This document shows, piece after piece, positions 1 through 10,620 of a stretch of 64,000 nucleotides of DNA; position 1 is the stretch's first letter; each line of letters starts with the position of its first letter. The DNA is from Pycnopodia helianthoides (taxonomy: Eukaryota > Echinodermata > Asteroidea > Forcipulatida > Asteriidae). The notes below the pieces were generated by a model. That model had not been told where the DNA came from, did no database searches, and saw only the letters and a list, made by a program, of their open reading frames with translations. The translations under genes were made by a program, and so were the position numbers. The DNA lies in NCBI GenBank assembly GCA_032158295.1, contig CM063263.1, positions 11,170,974 through 11,234,973 on the forward strand. Reading direction: 5' to 3'.

Positions 1-1075
1 ACCGATTATGAGAATTTCCTTCCTGGTAAATGTTGATGCCTCAGACACTATACGCAACGGTTTCTAAGTAGGAAAAAAAAAGGATTCCCCTTTAAAAAAT
101 ATATTTACATTCTGCTGAATTTAGTTTACTACTTTTTTTCTCAACCTTTCATTTGGAGACAAAGGACAAGGATTCACGCCGACGTTACAATTCGAGGGAA
201 AACAAAAACACGATTTGAGAGTAGGCAGGTACTTAAAGTATCATTATTACCCTTCAAATACATCACCAATGTCAGCCCGTTTAACAGCCATCGTAAAACC
301 TCCGCTTCTCTTCACTGCAGTTTTCGCAGAAATTACAACCGTATATAAGAAAAGCATTTTGTAGTAGCAAACCGAAGCGTATGTTTTGATAAGTCAATGT
401 CAAAGCCTTGTTTACCCGAGCCTGATGCACCAGAGGCAACACTCCTCTCCCCGTTAATGTCCCGTAATTTACCGCGGCAATAAAGGCTCGTTGCCACGGC
501 AATCCCCGGGCAAGTTTAGAAAACCACTTTTGTGGAAAATTGAAAAAGATGGAAGGCCAGGTAAGATTGCGTGTGCAACGCCACGTGTGTACAGTGGCGG
601 CTCCCTTGACATTCTGTGGCAGTAGACATCCTGACGCCGATGTGATTATTGTCAAGTTTTTCACACAGACAAGATAATGTCCACGTCAAGGTCTCCTATC
701 TATTGAAATGGTGATGTCTCCTTCATCAACGGCAGATTTTATTATGTGGAGCGTTCAATGGCAAATTAAGGCACGACAACTGACACTCAAAAATGTGTCA
801 CTTTAATATAACGCTGCGCGGCTTTGTTTAATATTAGTTGCTGAAAGTGGAGTCTACTTTCTACTTTTGTTGTTACTAAAATTCCGAGTCTTGAGATAAA
901 AACAAAACTCTCCAGTCACAATAAATTTGTTATCCATTTGCTACAGTGAGTGATGAAATCAGAAAAGGATAAAAATTGTTTGAGATTTGAATCTGAAACC
1001 GATTTGGTGTCATGATATTCAACTGCATGTAAGTAATATGCATATTGAGAAACTATTCAAGAATAAAAGCACAGT

Positions 1076-1110
1076 AAAAAAAAAAAAAAAAAAAAAAAAT
1101 AATAATAATA
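1076..1110 (+). repeat. Poly(A) run of 24 followed by (AAT)n
   Basis: Twenty-four A then TAATAATAATA. Could be a retroposon tail, but no body is recognised upstream. Confidence 0.9.
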
Positions 1111-1329
1111 CAAATTATGGAATGAATAATTTAAAGGTACAGTCAGACTGTGGTAAAGACCCCGTACGAAACTGTGTAATTTCTATCCAAAGGCTTACTT
1201 GTTATAAAGATGGTAATGGTAACAAGCATCCTGCGGCATCATTTCATCTAAAATGCCCCCGTTGATTAGAAATAAATAACAGCATGCCGAATTAATATGA
1301 ATCCACAAAAACTAAACCTCAAGGCGAAT

Positions 1330-1535
1330 TTTGGAGATTCTAATTTCCGTGGTGTCTTTTTGTGAATGCTGCGGCCGGAGATGCGGTCGGTACCCGTGAT
1401 ACCTAACTAAACGTGGATGGGATTGACGTTCTTAAAAAACAAAAACAAAACCGTGGCAGTAAGTTTTGTTACTGTTTTCTCAACAAGTAGACACTGTATT
1501 CAGCTGAAACTTTCACAGGTGGCTTGTATTGTATC
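1330..1535 (+). repeat. Dispersed repeat related to the right part of family L
   Basis: Shares GAATGCTGCGGCC, GATGCGGTCGGTACCCG, ACTAAACGTGGATGG, TACTGTTTTCTCA and GTAGACACTGTATTC with 48585-48715 in the same orientation. The left half of the family is not recognisable here. Confidence 0.6.
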
Positions 1536-2288
1536 TGTACAAAAACCAACTCATGATCACACCTTTGCAATTCCAGAAAAACACGAAAATAACCGTTACT
1601 AGGAAATCGCTCAAATGCCATTTATGGTTTCAAAAGACAAGAAACCAATGTGTCTAATAAGAATATAATAGAGAATGAAATTTAATCACGAAGCTGAGAT
1701 GTTTACATCTTACGCCTCCCGTGTGGAGAATATTTGATTCCTACAAAGGAAATCTTGAATAGGAAGTGGACAACTCCCTTGGGCTACAAGTATAATATCC
1801 TAAAGTCTTCTCGAGAACTTGGAGGAAATCTTTAGCTTTCAGTGGGTGTTGAATTTCATTAATTTGCGAATAATTCTATATGGATCAATCTCGGCGAGGA
1901 AACATGTGACAGGAAACACAACGCGGAAACAACAGGGAAAATTGTAAATGTTCAGCACATCGCTGGTCCCTGGAGTATTTCGGGACAAACTAATTATGGC
2001 CGCTTATTAAACATGTTATTACTTAGGGGTACTTTTACGTGGGGGTATACTGGTACTTGGGGGATATCTGTTAATTGTTGCTGGAAAAAAAATTGCTTTT
2101 GGAAAAGGCTTATGTGATTGAACGAGTAAGATCTGAATGATAATAATTTCCGATTCAGCCAATCCTTAATCATTGATTTTACTGTGGACCTGTTCCACGC
2201 AGCAACAAACAAACATACACACAAGAGTAAAAAATAATAATAATCAAACACCCCAACAACCAAACAAACACTAAAAAAACTAAAAAAA

Positions 2289-2599
2289 CCAAACAAAAAC
2301 AAACAAACAAACAAACAAACAAACAAACAAACAAACAAACAAACAAAAACAAACAAACAAACAAACAAACAAACAAACAAACAAACAAACAAACAAACAA
2401 ACAAACAAACAAACAAACAAACAAACAAACAAACAAACAAACAAACAAACAAACAAACAAACAAACAAACAAACAAACAAAACAAACAAAACAAACAAAC
2501 AAAACAAACAAACAAACAAACAAACAAACAAACAACCCAAACAAACAAACAAACAAACAAACAAACAAACAAACAAACAAACAAACAAACAAACAAACA
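2289..2599 (+). repeat. (CAAA)n microsatellite, about 310 bp
   Basis: Near-continuous AAAC/CAAA with a few interruptions (CAAAAC, CAACCC). Cys-Leu-Phe-Val frames on the minus strand are repeat artefacts. Confidence 0.97.
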
Positions 2600-2738
2600 G
2601 ACAGGCAATTCAATAGAGGTTGGACGGATGAACAGCAGCTAGATATTATATATAAAAATTTACCTTCATTGTGACAATGTGTGATGTACAGGCGAACGTT
2701 TATCGTATGTATCAAAACAAAAATCAAGATATTCGTAG

Positions 2739-2752
2739 ATGTGAGTTCTATG
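2739..2752 (+). repeat. 14-bp direct repeat beside the palindromic element, left copy
   Basis: ATGTGAGTTCTATG occurs here and again exactly at 3145-3158, on the two sides of the palindrome. It looks like a target-site duplication, but 14 bases is long for a TTAA element. Confidence 0.6.
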
Positions 2753-2755
2753 ATG

Positions 2756-3144
2756 TTAAAGGTACACGTTGCCATGGATCGGTCGAGTTGGTCTATACAA
2801 AGCGTTTATAACCGTGTGTTATTAAATGCTAATGGTTAGAAAGATGTTTTAAATGTAGAATGCAATGATCCACACTAATATGCCTCGAAATTGCGTGGTT
2901 TTCCTTGAACTTTGCGAACTAACACGGTCGGCCATTTTGTGGAGTCAAACGTTTGACTCCATAAAATGGCCGACTGTGTTAGTTAACGTTGTAAAAGGAA
3001 ACCACGCATTTCGAGGCATATTTGTGTGGATCATTGTATTCTACTTTTAAAACATCTTTCTAACCATATACATTTTATAACAAACTGTTTACAAACGCTT
3101 TTTATAGACCAACTCGGCCGATTCAAGGCAACGTGTACCTTTAA
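2756..3144. mobile_element. 389-bp palindromic TTAA element
   Basis: An almost complete inverted repeat centred at 2950/2951 (GTCAAACGTTTGAC). Each arm is about 194 bases, reading TTAAAGGTACACGTTGCC at the left and GGCAACGTGTACCTTTAA at the right. Mirrored blocks include CACGCA-type flanks, AGATGTTTTAAATGTAGAAT versus ATTCTACTTTTAAAACATCT, and CGGTCGGCCATTTTGTGGAG versus its complement. No ORF beyond chance. It could be a foldback MITE or two copies joined head to head. Confidence 0.75.
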
Positions 3145-3158
3145 ATGTGAGTTCTATG
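3145..3158 (+). repeat. 14-bp direct repeat beside the palindromic element, right copy
   Basis: Exact match to 2739-2752, immediately after the right TTAA of the palindrome. Confidence 0.6.
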
Positions 3159-3642
3159 CGCGCGTTCCTTACAGATGCAAGGTCCGATTTGTGGCGACTT
3201 GGACCCCAAAATTTAGACTTAATTTTATATTAGCTTATAATGAACGTTCATTACTTACTTATTAAAAACTAAAAATAATGTTGTTGTCAAGATCCCGACA
3301 TTGTATCACGTCTATCGGCCATGCACAAACATTTATGCATGTTACATGTATTTTATATGTTTATAATCATAAATTTTGCTATTATTAGCCGTCAAATGTG
3401 TGAAAGTTTTGTTTGTGTTTTTCGTTTTGAAACAGCACCATCTGTCAAAATTCTGTCAGAGAAAAAATCGGGCCACGCAACTTTAAGACGAGGGAGCTAA
3501 ACAATTATGCAGAAGCCAGTCTCGCGTTGCAGTCAGTCAATCAATAATGTTACGTTTGCCACATGAGTTTGGATTCTAACCAGAGGGCTGAGGTCACGGA
3601 CTGAGCAACGTGTTATTCAAGTTGAACTTGTGACGGTCAGAA

Positions 3643-3833
3643 GCCCAATTTCATAGAGCTGCTTAAGCACAAAAAAGTGGCTATGCACAACAAAATTATG
3701 CTCACCAGAATTTGGTTACCAGCCAAAATACCATGTCACATGTACAATTTGTGACTGGTATCCTGCTCATTTTTGCTAAGCAGACAATTGTTAAGCAATA
3801 TTTTGTGCTTAAGCAGCTCTATGAAATTGGGGC
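3643..3833. mobile_element. MITE family D, copy 1
   Basis: Terminal inverted repeats of about 30 bases: GCCCAATTTCATAGAGCTGC at the left, GCAGCTCTATGAAATTGGGG at the right, each followed inward by TTAAGCACAAAA. Interior GTGACTGGTATCCTGCTC. No coding capacity. Confidence 0.82.
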
Positions 3834-3845
3834 CTGATAGAAACT

Positions 3846-4092
3846 GGGCCCAATTTCACAGAGCTGCTTAAGCACAAAAAGTAGCTAAGCCCCAACAAAT
3901 TATGTCTACCAGAATAAGGTTATCAGTCAAAAGTTATCAGTGTAAAGCGCTGTGTTCTTTAGTATAGCGCTATATAAGTGCTCCGTATCATTAAACTGCC
4001 ATGCCATAATGTACAATTTGTGACTGGTATCCTGCTCATAGCAGAAAACTATTAAGCATTTCTTCTTAAGCAGCTCTATGAAATTGGACCCT
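3846..4092. mobile_element. MITE family D, copy 2
   Basis: Starts 13 bases after copy 1. Ends GGGCCCAATTTCACAGAGCT and GCAGCTCTATGAAATTGGAC. It has an insertion of about 60 bases (AGTGTAAAGCGCTGTGTTC onward) absent from copy 1, which explains its greater length. Confidence 0.8.
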
Positions 4093-4230
4093 GGAGAATG
4101 TAAAGTCGTAAAAAATAAATAAAAATAGTTACAGGTTTATTTCACACTACGACGAGGTTACAGTTGTAATATCAACAGTAATTTTAATTGTTTCAATTTC
4201 TTTCCCTTAAGCAAGATCACTGGGACATCT

Positions 4231-4350
4231 GGGCCCAATTTCGTAGAGCTGCTTAAGCAAATAAAGTTGCTAAGCACATTAAACTTATGCTTACCAAAAT
4301 AGGGTTACCAGCTAAAGTACAATTTTACATGTACAAAATGTTAAGCATTA
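4231..4350 (+). mobile_element. MITE family D, truncated copy 3
   Basis: Left end GGGCCCAATTTCGTAGAGCT, then the familiar CTAAGCACATTAAACTTATG and a GTTAAGCATTATT fragment. The right terminal repeat is missing. Third copy within 700 bases. Confidence 0.7.
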
Positions 4351-4449
4351 TTTATAGAATTTATACGTAGTTTTCCCCACGAGTTTACAGGTTAAAGTTA
4401 CCCCCAATTACATGCTTCTAATTTTGATTTCGGGGCGAGCAGATTAAGG

Positions 4450-4832
4450 TTAAAGGAACATCACAGAATTGTTTTTTTGCTAACAAAACAGTTGCTGGCA
4501 GTGTAAGCACTTTATGTATCCACCATAAACATAAACTGACAAACCTGTAAAAGTTTGAGATCGATCAGCCATCTGGGTCACGAGAAAATAGTGAAAAACC
4601 GATTACACATTTGCATGAAATCATATAGGTTCAACAAATGAATAAAACGCTCGCTGAGCGATAAACTCCAATCGGAAATTAGTTTATTCGTTTCTCATCA
4701 AATATGGCATTTCAGACAGAAATAATTCAAGGGATGTTTTCTACTATCATCCTCATTAGACCATGTAAGTTTTATGTAAATCTGTGATCAAAAGTATATT
4801 TTACAATTACCAATTCTGTAATTTTCCTTTAA
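4450..4832 (+). mobile_element. TTAA-bounded MITE, family B, copy 1
   Basis: Left end TTAAAGGAACATCACAGAAT and right end ATTCTGTAATTTTCCTTTAA are inverted repeats bounded by TTAA. The interior holds GTTGCTGGCAGTGTAAGCAC, the core GGGTCACGAGAAAATAGTG and CGCTCGCTGAGCGATAAAC. No coding capacity. Confidence 0.8.
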
Positions 4833-5810
4833 CTGAAAGTTCAGTCTCTGTTTATCGATAATTCCATTCTACGTTTTGGATGAATTGCTCTCTTCGGTGA
4901 AAAAAGAAAAAGGTTAGAATGCTTACATCTGATCATCCGTACCATTGAAGGTGTCTCCCGACCGGTACCAGGGTCAGCTGGCGACCCACTCTACCGCTTG
5001 CCCAGTTGCTCTAGCCACAAGCCAACTGGTTTGTAAAGTCTGTCGTCTATTCCTCGCCTCGTCAGCATTAGCACCGGGGAAAAAACCACTGGCCCTTCTC
5101 GGGCGACGACTTTACTGGAGGTTCACAGAAGAAAATCTGTGAAGAAACGGCAGGCCCTATCGTTGTAAATAAGGAAACAGATGCCCTTAAAATAACAAGG
5201 CTAAAGATAACTGTTACTGACGCTCAATGGACGTATCGTTGAGGCCATTTCTCCCATTACACTGCCATTCTGCACAACTCTGTCCTGTACACCATGTCCG
5301 ATTGTGGCAGTGGGTGCCCCCCCAAATGTTCCCATACTTTAACAAGCTATTTTCCTCTTGTTCAGATGTACCCCCCTAAAATCCTCTAAAGAGTTCATAA
5401 GATCCAAGCAAACAGTGACGAAACAATAGGAGTTTTTTTTGGGGGGGGGTCACCACCATGCCCGATAACGAGCACCAAATGCTCTGTCCGAACAGAATAG
5501 AATTAAAAACGAGAAGCCGATAATTATCACAATTCTTTCCTAGCAACTTCCACATTCTTGGGTAATATATGCAAAACAAGAGACATTACGCTCAGTCCAC
5601 GCCGATAGATTACATCTTGAGGGTTCCCAAGCATTAGTTCGATGGATTGATCAAACACAATAGAGAGCGCTTGCTCCGCATTCAATCTATACATGCTCGA
5701 CCCAGATTTAGGGTTCACGGAGGGCAGTAACAAAATTACTTTCTTTACAATTGCTGCTAAAGCAACAAATTACTATCTGTCACAGTATGCATAGCTTCGT
5801 GCCTATAGAG

Positions 5811-6198
5811 CTTTAGTGCAATTTCGTGCCTATAAACCTTTATCACGGTGCAGCCATATTTTTTCTCTTCCATACAAATCAGTATGACCAAACTGAGGCT
5901 GGAAGGGAAACTAGTATGGCACTCTTTGGTGAAATGAATAATAGAACTGTTTGTGCCATTTGGTATTCAGGGAACCTGACAAAGATTGCAGCAGGGTGAT
6001 AAACCTTTAGTGCATTTCGTACCTATAGATCTTTATTATGGAGCCGCCATCTTTTTACTCTTTCATACAAACCAGTAAGACCAAACTGAGGCTGGAAGGG
6101 AAAATTAGTATGGCACCATTTGATGAAATGATATTAGAACTATTTGTGCCATTTGGTAGTCAGGGAACCTGACCAAATATTGCAGCAGGGTGATAAAG
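5811..6198 (+). repeat. Tandem duplication, two 194-bp units
   Basis: Units 5811-6004 and 6005-6198. Both contain AAACTGAGGCTGGAAGGGAA, TAGTATGGCAC, TTTGTGCCATTTGGTA and ATTGCAGCAGGGTGATAAA, with about 10-15% differences by eye. A third start (CCAGTGCATA) follows at 6199 but does not continue. No ORF. Confidence 0.88.
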
Positions 6199-7436
6199 GT
6201 CCAGTGCATATGCATCCAAGGTAGCTCATTTCAATATGGGTTTATACTCCTCCCGGCTTTTGTTTGTCTTTAATTATGTAGGATAAGAATGTGACAAATC
6301 TCTCAGGACACCTCATCTGAGCTTCGGCTTCAAAATGTAATCCTCAACCACAAAAAACGAAGCGATTATTAAAAAGAGGTAGGATTATTCATGAGGGAAG
6401 AAATCATAACCAAAGTCAAGATTTATAATAATCCAGCATTATTGGTTTAAACATTCATGGCGCGGCCATTTTTGTCAGGTTTCTTGTGTACATAAAGATT
6501 CTTCTTGACAATTTCTTCAAACGGAACCATACAATTTTTTCCTTCGAGCCTCAGTTTCGTTACACCGGTTTGAATGGAGCAGAAAACAAAAAAATAAGTA
6601 CCCTATGATATAGACCTATGATGGACTGGCTGCTATAAATCCAAAGAAACTACAATTTGCACTGGCTGCTACATGATTCTAATGAAGTCTGGGAAACAAA
6701 ATATTGGAATATATCTAATGAGCCGTAAAATGTTTGTCATGGATGGTCTCATTACGCGACGTTTCAATCAGCGCATCGTCTTGTCTTCATCTATAGAGAC
6801 GACGACGGATGAAACTACACCATACATACAAAAAACACCTGTTCAGATATACACGTCTCTGAATCTAGGCACGTAGCTAGCCCGCATAATAATACATTAG
6901 CCTACATAGCTACCGACGACCAAGGATTCCCCAAGTGAGAAAAGGCCTCGGTGAAATACATTACAGCTTTAATCAAAGACTACATCTCTATACCTATACT
7001 CCAAGGCACTCTGCCGGTCAAGCAAAAAAATAAACGTCGACCTCAAATTTAATTATCTCGGCAGGAGTGTGTAACGGCACCCCGCTCAGGCACTTCGCAG
7101 GTCGTCGTCTGATGAGCAAATTTTGCCTTAAAGAGCGCGTACACCTTCATTAAACAGTATTCATAAACTCATCAAATTTTCAGCAAAATCTAAATAAATA
7201 TCCATTTAATATTGTAACGCAGACTGACATCATGTCATGTTTTTTCTTAATAAGTGTAGGAGCTCGGCTCAGACCGGTCGTTCTTTCAAGATGAAAAAAC
7301 AAGCTATTTCTGGTGTAGTGATTGTAATTTGAATACGTTGTTGGTTTTCAACAATCTCTTTTACAACAGAGGTTTCATCCCGCTGATAGTTCTGCCAAAA
7401 GCATTACAGTTTTTTTTTAATAGTCAGCAGACGCCT
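6199..7436. other. Gene-free, mostly unique sequence
   Basis: No repeat family, motif or coding signature was recognised. Confidence 0.5.
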
Positions 7437-7802
7437 TTAAAGCACTCGTACAACATTGGTAATTTGCCAAGACTAGTATCGGCACTTCATGTGACCCAAC
7501 ATATAAAAGAAATAACAAGCCTGTGAAATTTAAAGCTCAATTCGTCTTCGGAGTCATGAGAAATTAGTAAAAAAAAACTATTATAATTATGTTTTCACTG
7601 TTTTCAAACATCGGGTTTTGGACACGCGCGATAAAGACTAATTGTTTTACTCGTTTCCAAAAAAAACCCAACTATAGCATTTAAAGCAAAACTATTTCAA
7701 GGGAAGTTTACCAAACATGACCATCTTTATACCATGTAAGTTATGTGTAAATCTGTGAACATTTATATTTTAAACCTTAGCAATGTTGCACACACCCTTT
7801 AA
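7437..7802 (+). mobile_element. TTAA-bounded MITE, family A, diverged copy 4
   Basis: Both ends have TTAA with inward AAAG-type repeats, and the interior keeps recognisable family A blocks: AACAAGCCTGTGAAATTTAA, TTTTACTCGTTTCC and GTAAGTTATGTGTAAATCTG. The palindrome region is degraded (ACACGCGCGATAA). It is clearly older than the copies at 48.8 and 57.8 kb. Confidence 0.65.
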
Positions 7803-8317
7803 CTCAGCCAGACTTCCGTATATTCAGTAGACTATAAGTTTAACCTTATAGCAATAGATGACTCGATATGCGGCTCCCTTCAGGTGTGCTAGCTCACATC
7901 GATTATCCGACGGTGTTTACCGATTCTCTTTTACATAAAGGTCAACCGCACTATTTTGACGCCATAAAGTGCTTCCTGGCCAAAAATGTAACCTGGAATC
8001 ACGGTGGAATAACGCCAATACCCGGCAAAGATGTATCGTTAAGCGTGAGGTCGTATCAAAGATTAATCTTGATTTAGGATCGCTGCGTAAACAGGCTGCA
8101 AGAGTATAACCACGGAACGAGATTGAACATTTTTATTGAGAAAGAAATTATAATTTAAAAATGATTTTACAGGCATGGGTTCACTGATCATACTGCATGT
8201 AGCTCATTTTGTGCGATAATCTTTAATTCAGTGCCAGCAAGTGACTATATTATTATAATAGTTATTCTTCCTACAAGTATAATATACATTTATGGTAATG
8301 AAATCAAATAGATGCCT

Positions 8318-8602
8318 CATGAAGTGAACTTAATCACTGTAGCTCGCAAGCCTGAGAAAACCTGTAAACAAGGGTGCATGCTATGTGAATCAGAAAAACC
8401 TGCTCTTCCACGACAAGTGTTCTGGGTTCTTTTACGTGCAATACCAATACTAGTACACAAAACTTATGGCTTAATGTCCCAGCCGAAGGACAACGCAATT
8501 ATGGTAGAGTATCTTGCTCAGGGACACAGGTGCCACGACCGGGACTCAAACCCACACCCTGCTGATCAGAAATACAAGAGCTTTAGTCCGGTGCTCCGGT
8601 AA
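8318..8602 (-). mobile_element. tRNA-derived SINE, copy 1
   Basis: On the minus strand a tRNA-like head has a B box (GGGTTTGAGTCCCGG) preceded by CTGATCAGCAGGG. The body with ATACTCTACCATAATTGC and AAGGGTGCATGC-type blocks recurs at 27.6-27.8 kb. Confidence 0.65.
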
Positions 8603-8934
8603 TGTGATGTGAACCACAATGCACTTTCAAACAGTTATTTACTGTTAACAGTTTTTGTAGCCTACGGATCACATCAAGAGCTAAACAATTCTTATGTTTC
8701 ATGGAGCATCCAAAACTGGCTAAAGAGCAAACTGGATATTAATGTAACAAAAACCAAAAGTATACTCCTGAGGTCTTCTCCTGAAGACAATCAGAGGAAT
8801 ACTGATCGAAACGTCGAGATGTTAAACCACTGGTTCTTCTCAGAACCACCACAGCTCATAAGAGAGATTTATCACATGGTATCTACGCAAACCTAACTTG
8901 ATGGCAAAGGTACACTCTAAAAACAAATCTCGAT

Positions 8935-9168
8935 TCAGAATTGGCTCGGACTCCGCGTTTCAGAGGAACTGGACTGCTGCTTTTCTGGGTCAGGCTGATC
9001 CGGGAAGTGGGTACAAAGTGGGATTTTACTGACCTCGAATTCTGCGACAGTGTGATATATTTATGATGGGTCAATTTGGACACAGACTCCGGGTCAACTG
9101 ACCAAGAAACGGGTCAGGCCCCACGGGACCCGGATGCGGGTCAATTCTGACCCGGAAGTGATTAGAGT
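8935..9168 (+). repeat. Family G repeat (GGGTCA-rich), copy 1
   Basis: Dense in GGGTCA and TGACCC half-sites, with GATCCGGGAAGTGGGTACAA, GATTCTGCG-type and GGGTCAATTCTGACCC blocks also found at 21.36 and 37.04-37.72 kb. Likely a non-autonomous element; clear ends not determined. Confidence 0.6.
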
Positions 9169-9700
9169 GTATATCACGTGTACTATTAATTGGTGACACT
9201 TGGCTCGGACATGGAAATTTAACATGAGTCCCACATGTAACACATTCGCTGAAGGAGAATGTGGGGCCGGGCGTTGCGGGCGTTAATATAGAACACTTAA
9301 AACTACCAAGGTATCTCCAAGGGTCACACACCCTACCCACACTACCCTCCTGTGCTGATGACGTCACGGTTGGTTCACTGTATTGCTTTAAGTGCTGTAA
9401 CTGGGTTCTGCATTTCCGACAGTTGTGCAGAGACATGATGGTTTCCCATTCTTCTGGCGAAGTGGTATACAAACCGCGACGTCACCATAAGGTGTAAAGA
9501 TCACCATTTGACGAGTTGGCCTCTATTTACACGTCAATACAATAAAGACATATTTGGTCATACTGTGACGCAAGTTCGGTATCAATGCTACCCATACGTT
9601 GACTTCGTCTGCGGACAGACAGCCTTTTGCTAGGTCACACAAGACTGACTGCCATTGGCTTCCGTTGTCATGTCCACTTCCACCCGACAAGGTTTTGACG

Positions 9701-10014
9701 TATAGACCTTTCCATTGTTGATAAACAAACCGCGCTGGTTGGCATGGAAGGCCGAATGTTAGCAAAACACTCAATCGTGTTAATAGATGTTTCAACAAAA
9801 TTTTAACATTTTCTGCAAACTTTCAACTAAGTACAGTACCTCTCATAATTGGTTGCTTTGTTTCCAACAAATTCAACACTATTTTGAAAATTCTGTGTCA
9901 CATTGTTACAAACTGTGGCGATCTGTTTTTGTTTAGCATTTATGGCTTTCCATAGTTTTCCGACCTCGGTTGGCAAAAACTCGGGCTGTGACGTTGCAAT
10001 AGAAAGGTCTATAG
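9701..10014 (+). mobile_element. MITE family K, copy 1
   Basis: Inverted ends TATAGACCTTTCCATTG and CAATAGAAAGGTCTATA with TA at each edge, as expected of Tc1/mariner-type target sites. Interior blocks GTTGATAAACAAAC, ATGTTAGCAAAACACTC and TTTCCAACAAATTCAACACT recur in reverse at 59.6-59.9 kb. Confidence 0.75.
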
Positions 10015-10268
10015 ACATAAAGACACATGGTAAATATTGGCGTCCTTTGGTTTTGACTCGTACAGGCTGATCATCGATTCAGCAACACAGCGCCTGGAAA
10101 CAAGACTACAGATGTAGTGTAGAGTTGAAATTCACAGAACCTGCTGCATGACAACATAAACAAGACGATTACAGTTAATCCCGATGATACTCGGCCTCTG
10201 AAAAGGACAGGATTGTGCGGAAACAGAGATATTGTTGCAAAGCTGCTTCAGCTAATACCAGTTTAAAT

Positions 10269-10282
10269 ATTGCCATGGCGAC
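10269..10282. promoter_or_regulatory. RFX X-box-like motif
   Basis: ATTGCCATGGCGAC followed by GTCA; shares the 12-base centre with the 42.3 kb site. Confidence 0.35.
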
Positions 10283-10490
10283 GTCAGAGGGCTATATCGT
10301 CATCATTAAATAGAATATTTACTCAATATCTCTCAATGATTGTTTTTAACTTCTTGGAAAGTCAGAAGTGAAACGTACCGCGTCAAAACAGTTTATCAAT
10401 TTGCTGGAAAACAATCCACATAAACTATTAACGAAGGCACTTGTTAAAGATTCACTTTCTGACAAGAAATCCCCACGGACTCCACATTAA

Positions 10491-10620
10491 GCCGCGTCCA
10501 CGTCATCAAGCGACTTCCGGCTACGGCTGCGGCTTGTGGTCGCACCGACAGCGTTGACGAATAGGACTTTTCGGCTTTCCAGCCCTAACCACTGCCGAAT
10601 CCATCAATTCGGACAAGGCC
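10491..10620. mobile_element. MITE family I, diverged copy
   Basis: GCCGCGTCCACGTCATCAAG then GGCTACGGCTGCGGC at the left and CATCAATTCGGACAAGGCC at the right parallel the 57.1 kb element. The interior differs. Confidence 0.5.

Larger units (their letters stand above)
1..2288. other. Gene-free stretch
   Basis: Apart from the poly(A) run at 1.08 kb and the dispersed repeat at 1.33-1.53 kb I see no gene. The 281-664 minus-strand reading frame has no recognisable motif and no gene-like context. Confidence 0.6.

Noticed and set aside
1994..2775. Overlapping minus-strand frames rich in Cys-Leu-Phe-Val
   Set aside because: Entirely produced by the (CAAA)n microsatellite.
9071..9472. 133-codon minus-strand frame with a Cys-x-x-Cys start
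   Set aside because: Half of it lies in the family G repeat and the rest has no recognisable domain, splice signals or conserved partner frame.
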